Source: Citromicrobium bathyomarinum
GTDB lineage: Bacteria > Pseudomonadota > Alphaproteobacteria > Sphingomonadales > Sphingomonadaceae
Assembly: GCF_021021475.1 (NCBI RefSeq)
Contig: NZ_JAINWL010000002.1
Span: forward strand, 62,001 to 126,000
DNA length: 64,000 nucleotides
Direction: 5' to 3'
A program made the position numbers and the translations under genes. The notes under the pieces are model-generated. The model searched no databases, was not told where the DNA came from, and saw nothing but the letters and a program-made list of their open reading frames with translations. This document shows positions 60,072-64,000 of this stretch, in pieces; the first letter of the stretch is position 1; each line of letters begins with the position of its first letter.

Positions 60072-61634
60072 GTGACACGCCCGTCTCGCCATATCTGGCG
60101 CCTGCTGAAATGGGGGCGGACCGCCGCGCGTCACGGCGCGCTGCGCGGGATCGAGAGCGATCCCAACACGCCCGCCCCGGTCAAGCGTCTGGTCAGGCTC
60201 GCCCGGTTCGGCACCCGCCAGCCCGCGACTCCCGATTATGCGGGCGCATTCCGCGCGATCGGTCCGGCGGCGATCAAGCTGGGCCAGTCGCTCGCCACAA
60301 GGCCCGATCTGGTCGGGGACGAGGCGGCGCTCAACCTTCTATCCTTGCAGGACAACCTGCCGCCGGTCCCGTTCGAGAGCCTGCGCCCGGTGATCGAATC
60401 GACCTTTGCGCAGCCGGTCGACGCGCTGTTTGCGGAGATCGACCCCAAGCCGGTCGGCGCGGCGTCGATCGCGCAGGTCCACCGCGCCATCACTACCGAT
60501 GGGCGGCAGGTCGCGGTCAAGATGCTGCGCCCGGGCATCCGTGAGCAGTTCGCCCGCGACATCGCGACCTATGAATGGGCCGCCGCGCATGTCGAGGCGA
60601 TGGGCGGCGAGGCCGCGCGCCTGCGGCCCGCGCTGACCATCGCCAACTTCAAGCGCTGGACCAATACCGAGCTCGACCTGCGGCGCGAGGCTGCGGCGGC
60701 GAGCGAGCTGGCCGAGGCGATGAAGGGCTTTGCCGGCTATCGCATCCCCGCGGTCGACTGGGACCGGACCAATGGCCGCGTGATGACGATCGAGTGGATC
60801 GACGGCATCAAGATGAGCGACCGGGAAGGGCTGGTCGCTGCCGGGCACGATCTGGAGCAGCTGGCCGAGCGGCTGGTCCTCGCCTTCCTCACGCAGGCGA
60901 TCAGCTACGGCTATTTCCATGCCGACATGCACCAGGGGAACCTGTTCGTGGAGCCCGACGGCACGATCGCCGCGATCGATTTCGGGATCATGGGCCGGAT
61001 CGACCGGCGCGCGCGGCAATGGCTGGCGGAAATCCTCTACGGCCTGACAACGGGCAATTACCGCCGCGTCGCCGAAATCCATTTCGAGGCGCAATATGTG
61101 CCCAGCCACCACTCGGTCGGCGAATTCGCCACGGCGCTGCGCGCGGTGGGCGAACCGATGCGCGGCAAGCCGGTGAGCGAGCTGTCGGTCGGCCAGATGC
61201 TCGACGGGCTGTTCGCCATCACCCGCGATTTCGACATGCAGACCCAGCCGCACCTGCTGCTGCTGCAAAAGACGATGGTGATGGTCGAAGGCATCGCCAC
61301 GCAGCTCAATCCCAAGATCAACATGTGGGATGTCTCCGCGCCCTTCGTGCGCAGCTGGATTCGCGACGAGCTGGGCCCCGAGGCTGCGATTGCCGAGCGC
61401 CTGCGCGAGGATTTCGACACGCTGCAGCGGATCCCGGGGCTGGTTCGCCGGCTCGAGGAGAAATACCCGCCCAAGGGCGGCGCGCCCGAGCCCGCTCCGT
61501 TGCCCGAGATCGAGCTGATGTGGGATCGGCGCGCGCGTGAAAGCAGTGGCCCGGGCTGGCTCGGCCAGGCGGCGCTGGTGCTGGGTGGCGCGGGCCTGAT
61601 GGCGGGTCTGTTCGCTTTGGGGGTGATCGGCTGA
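60072..61634 (+). CDS. ubiB: Ubiquinone biosynthesis protein UbiB (atypical kinase)
   Basis: 520 residues from a GTG start. The UbiB/ADCK motif IKLGQSLATRPD (KxGQ), the Ala-rich loop GAASIAQVHRA, VAVKMLRPGI, the catalytic YGYFHADMHQGNLF and IDFGIMGRID are intact, and two C-terminal membrane helices follow (QAALVLGGAGLMAGLFALGV). ATPase needed for quinone synthesis at the membrane. Its stop overlaps the coaBC start (TGATGG). Confidence 0.96.
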   Translation: MTRPSRHIWRLLKWGRTAARHGALRGIESDPNTPAPVKRLVRLARFGTRQPATPDYAGAFRAIGPAAIKLGQSLATRPDLVGDEAALNLLSLQDNLPPVPFESLRPVIESTFAQPVDALFAEIDPKPVGAASIAQVHRAITTDGRQVAVKMLRPGIREQFARDIATYEWAAAHVEAMGGEAARLRPALTIANFKRWTNTELDLRREAAAASELAEAMKGFAGYRIPAVDWDRTNGRVMTIEWIDGIKMSDREGLVAAGHDLEQLAERLVLAFLTQAISYGYFHADMHQGNLFVEPDGTIAAIDFGIMGRIDRRARQWLAEILYGLTTGNYRRVAEIHFEAQYVPSHHSVGEFATALRAVGEPMRGKPVSELSVGQMLDGLFAITRDFDMQTQPHLLLLQKTMVMVEGIATQLNPKINMWDVSAPFVRSWIRDELGPEAAIAERLREDFDTLQRIPGLVRRLEEKYPPKGGAPEPAPLPEIELMWDRRARESSGPGWLGQAALVLGGAGLMAGLFALGVIG

Positions 61635-63031
61635 TGGCGGCGCCGAGCGGCATCAAGGTGCTGCTGGTGATCGGCGGCGGGATCGCGGCCTACAAGTCGT
61701 GCGAGCTGATCCGCCTGATCCGCAAGAACGGTGGCAGCGTCACCTGCGTGCTGACCGAGGGGGGCGCGCATTTCGTCACCCCGATGACGCTAGCCGCGCT
61801 TTCCGAAAACCCTGTCCACACGACACTCTGGGACCTGAAGAACGAAGTCGAGATGGGCCATATCCAGCTCAGCCGCGAGGCGGATCTGGTGGTGGTGTGC
61901 CCTGCGACCGCGAACATGCTGGCCAAGATGGCGGCGGGTATTGCGGACGATCTGGCGACCACGCTGCTGCTCGCGACGGACAAGCCGGTGATGGCGGTGC
62001 CCGCGATGAACGTGCGCATGTGGAGCCACGCCGCAGTGCAGGCCAATGTCGCGCGGCTGCGAGAGGCGGGCGTGATCGTGCTCGATCCCGACGAGGGGCC
62101 GATGGCCTGCGGCGAATACGGCGCAGGGCGCCTGCCCGAACCGCCCGCGATCTGGAATGCGATCGCCAGCTGGGCGGGGCAGGGTACCGGCACCGAGACG
62201 CGCGAGCGCGAGCCTCATGGCGGCCTCGGCGGACTGATCGCATCGCTGATTCCGCGGGGGGGGCGGAAGGCGTCGCCGCAGCCGGACACGCTGCTGGCAG
62301 AGAAAGGCGGCGCGGCTGCGGCTGCGCGCGAAGAGGATCGCGGCGCTTTCTACCATTTCGACGGGGCACCGCTGGCGGGCCGCCACGTGCTGGTGACCGC
62401 CGGGCCGACGCACGAGCCGATCGATCCGGTGCGCTACATCGCCAACCGCTCCAGCGGGAAACAGGGCTTCGCGATTGCCGCCGCTGCCGCTGCGGCAGGC
62501 GCGCGGGTTACGCTGGTCGCGGGTCCGGTGGAGCTGGCGACGCCGCCCGGTGTCACCCGCGTCGACGTGCAGACCGCGCGTGACATGGCGGCTGCGGTGC
62601 GCGAAAGCCTGCCCGCCGATATCGCGATCATGGCCGCCGCCGTCGCCGACTGGCGCACGCGCGATGTCGCCGGGAGCAAGATGAAGAAGCGCGGCGACGC
62701 TCCGCCCGCGTTGGAGCTGGCCGAGAACCCCGATATCCTCGCCACGCTGGGCGCTTCGGACGCCCGCCCCGGCCTGCTGATCGGCTTCGCTGCGGAGACC
62801 GACGATGTGGTCGAGAACGCGCAGGCCAAGCGCGCGCGCAAGAAGGCCGACTGGATCGTCGCCAATGATGTGTCGGGCGGTGTCGGGCACAGCGTGATGG
62901 GCGGGGCGCACAACACCATCCACCTCGTCACCGAAGACGGCGTCGAGGACTGGCCGCAAATGCCCAAGGAAGAGGTGGCCATGCGGCTGGTCGAACGGAT
63001 CGCGCTGGCGCTGGAGAACGATAATGACTGA
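61634..63031 (+). CDS. coaBC: Bifunctional phosphopantothenoylcysteine decarboxylase/synthetase CoaBC
   Basis: 465 residues; usual length is about 400. CoaC half with [12 protein letters not shown], active His in [15 protein letters not shown] and ACGEYGAGR. CoaB half with [20 protein letters not shown] and [10 protein letters not shown], then KNPDI-like ENPDIL. Between them lies an extra ~70-residue Gly/Arg/Ala-rich linker (about 185-245), longer than normal. Two steps of coenzyme A synthesis. Overlaps dut by 8 bases. Confidence 0.95.
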   Translation: MAAPSGIKVLLVIGGGIAAYKSCELIRLIRKNGGSVTCVLTEGGAHFVTPMTLAALSENPVHTTLWDLKNEVEMGHIQLSREADLVVVCPATANMLAKMAAGIADDLATTLLLATDKPVMAVPAMNVRMWSHAAVQANVARLREAGVIVLDPDEGPMACGEYGAGRLPEPPAIWNAIASWAGQGTGTETREREPHGGLGGLIASLIPRGGRKASPQPDTLLAEKGGAAAAAREEDRGAFYHFDGAPLAGRHVLVTAGPTHEPIDPVRYIANRSSGKQGFAIAAAAAAAGARVTLVAGPVELATPPGVTRVDVQTARDMAAAVRESLPADIAIMAAAVADWRTRDVAGSKMKKRGDAPPALELAENPDILATLGASDARPGLLIGFAAETDDVVENAQAKRARKKADWIVANDVSGGVGHSVMGGAHNTIHLVTEDGVEDWPQMPKEEVAMRLVERIALALENDND

Positions 63032-63482
63032 TACGGTTGGCGTGGCGATCAAGCGCCTGCCGCATGGCGAAGGCCTGCCGCTGCCCGTCTACGCCACAGA
63101 TGGCGCGGCGGGGATGGACGTGTGCGCGGCAGAGGATGTCGATCTCGCTCCCGGCGCGCGCCATGCCGTCGCCACGGGCTTCGCGGTGGCTATTCCGAAG
63201 GGGTACGAGATTCAGGTGCGTCCGCGCTCCGGCCTCGCCTTCAAGCACGGCATCTCCGTGCCCAATGCGCCGGGCACGATCGATTCGGACTATCGCGGCG
63301 AGCTCAAGGTGCTGCTGATCAACCACGGCGACGAGAGCTTCGCGATCCGCCGCGGCGACCGCGTGGCGCAGCTGGTGCTCGCCCCCGTTACCCGCGCGGC
63401 ATTTGCCGAGGTGGACGATCTGGATGAGACGCAGCGCGGGGCAGGCGGCTTCGGCTCGACCGGTGGGCACGCCACGCTCTGA
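63024..63482 (+). CDS. dut: dUTP diphosphatase
   Basis: 152 residues. The five trimeric dUTPase motifs are present: [45 protein letters not shown], and the C-terminal [11 protein letters not shown]. Hydrolyses dUTP to dUMP. Closes the ubiE-ubiB-coaBC-dut run, an order conserved in alphaproteobacteria. Confidence 0.97.
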   Translation: MTDTVGVAIKRLPHGEGLPLPVYATDGAAGMDVCAAEDVDLAPGARHAVATGFAVAIPKGYEIQVRPRSGLAFKHGISVPNAPGTIDSDYRGELKVLLINHGDESFAIRRGDRVAQLVLAPVTRAAFAEVDDLDETQRGAGGFGSTGGHATL

Positions 63483-63487
63483 TACGA

Positions 63488-63516
63488 AAAAGGCGGACCA
63501 TGCGGCCCGCCCTTTC
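63488..63516. terminator. Probable bidirectional terminator after dut
   Basis: AAAGGCGGACC and GGCCCGCCCTTT pair with one bulge around ATGC, flanked by an A-run and a short T-run, between the converging dut and DUF4136 genes. Confidence 0.5.
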
Positions 63517-63539
63517 CTGTTTCGCATTTCTGCCCGGTC

Positions 63540-64000
63540 TTACCGTTCTTCCGGCTTGATCGAGATGCGCACGGTTTCGCCCGAATTGCCGGGGAAGCCG
63601 GTGAACATCGCGTCGACCAGATTGGGCACCAGATATTGCAGGTTGTCGCTGGGCGAAACGGCCTTGGCCGTGCCTTCGAACAGCCGCTCACCGGTCCGCC
63701 GGTCGTCGATGTCGAGGTCGATCTCGCTGGTATAGACGGTGTAGCTGTCGATCCGGCTGCTGCTGGAGAGCCACGGGTCGTAGTAGCCGTAGCCCCAGTA
63801 GCCGCGCGGGACGAAGGCCCCGGCACGGTAACGATACCAGGGATCGTAGAAGGGATCGCGGAAGCCGGTCCCGGTCGAGCGGACCCGTTCGCGCCCGTTA
63901 TCGACATCGTAGTCGAACCGCACGATCAGGTCGGCATTGGCGGGCGTGCCGGGGACGTAGCCCAGCCGCGCCATCTCACCGCTTACCAGCTCCGCATACT
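63540..64000 (-). CDS. DUF4136 protein (N-terminus beyond right edge)
   Basis: The frame is open to the right edge (YAELVSGEMARLGYVPGT...), so the internal Met at 63974 is not the start. It has the DUF4136 pattern (ADLIVRFDYDVDNGRERV) with a Tyr/Trp/Pro-rich middle (DPWYRYRAGAFVPRGYWG) and the C-terminus [19 protein letters not shown]. The paralogue at 28110-28730 ends almost identically. A lipoprotein signal is expected outside the window. Function unknown. Confidence 0.8.
   Translation of the reverse strand, partial: YAELVSGEMARLGYVPGTPANADLIVRFDYDVDNGRERVRSTGTGFRDPFYDPWYRYRAGAFVPRGYWGYGYYDPWLSSSSRIDSYTVYTSEIDLDIDDRRTGERLFEGTAKAVSPSDNLQYLVPNLVDAMFTGFPGNSGETVRISIKPEER

Overview
The window reads as a chromosomal segment of a GC-rich alphaproteobacterium, most likely Sphingomonadales and probably the Erythrobacteraceae. 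The evidence is the dense GC-rich coding, lineage-typical proteins (UPF0262, MmcB, PAS_5, DUF3072, DUF6491 and CC_3452-like proteins, paired DUF4136 lipoproteins), GANTC sites (the CcrM target) clustered upstream of dnaA, and the gene order rpsT-dnaA beside mutM/ubiE/ubiB/coaBC/dut. No integrase, transposase or CRISPR array was seen.

Layout. 1-11 kb: a LytS-type sensor kinase cut by the left edge; an HD phosphohydrolase; a five-gene minus-strand run (App1-type phosphatase, alpha/beta hydrolase, BepA-like M48 protease, DsbA-like oxidoreductase, M48-PDZ protease) that looks like an envelope quality-control operon; a PAS protein; a sterol-desaturase-like membrane enzyme; and mmcB. 11.26 kb: tRNA-Arg(CCG), next to a decayed fusion of a PepSY gene and a TonB-receptor gene. 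12-15 kb: a three-gene acyl-CoA module. 15-25 kb: an orphan ParA-like ATPase, ftsH, a small lipoprotein, a bilobed aspartic protease behind a hairpin that buries its Shine-Dalgarno, DUF3667, a DUF3072 gene with a textbook EcfG (general stress) promoter, a second ParA-like ATPase, rpoZ and dnaB. 25-36 kb: UPF0262, a degenerate GH25 protein, cdd, an M14 peptidase, a DUF4136 lipoprotein, rpmJ, an HxlR regulator, a Ca/Na exchanger, secreted proteins, a GST-like protein and nhaA.

36-39 kb is the accessory part. An OxyR-like LysR regulator lacks both redox cysteines. It is followed by a visibly AT-richer cassette holding a zinc-ribbon micro-protein, a full Ser/Thr protein kinase and a translationally coupled RuvC/RNase H-fold-like protein whose catalytic acids appear lost. 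This kinase plus pseudo-nuclease pair is the best candidate for an undescribed system; its function is unknown and any defence or signalling role is inference from composition and domain pairing.

39-64 kb is core again: a penicillin/AHL-acylase-type hydrolase, yifB, the rpmH-rnpA-yidD-yidC-yihA cluster, a GST, an S1/P1 nuclease, dapE, a dicarboxylate symporter, nth, dapB, a sirtuin, a MoeB/ThiF-type enzyme, DUF983, dnaA (followed by a cluster of TGTGG motifs and a hairpin), rpsT, mutM, then ubiE-ubiB-coaBC-dut, and a second DUF4136 gene cut by the right edge.
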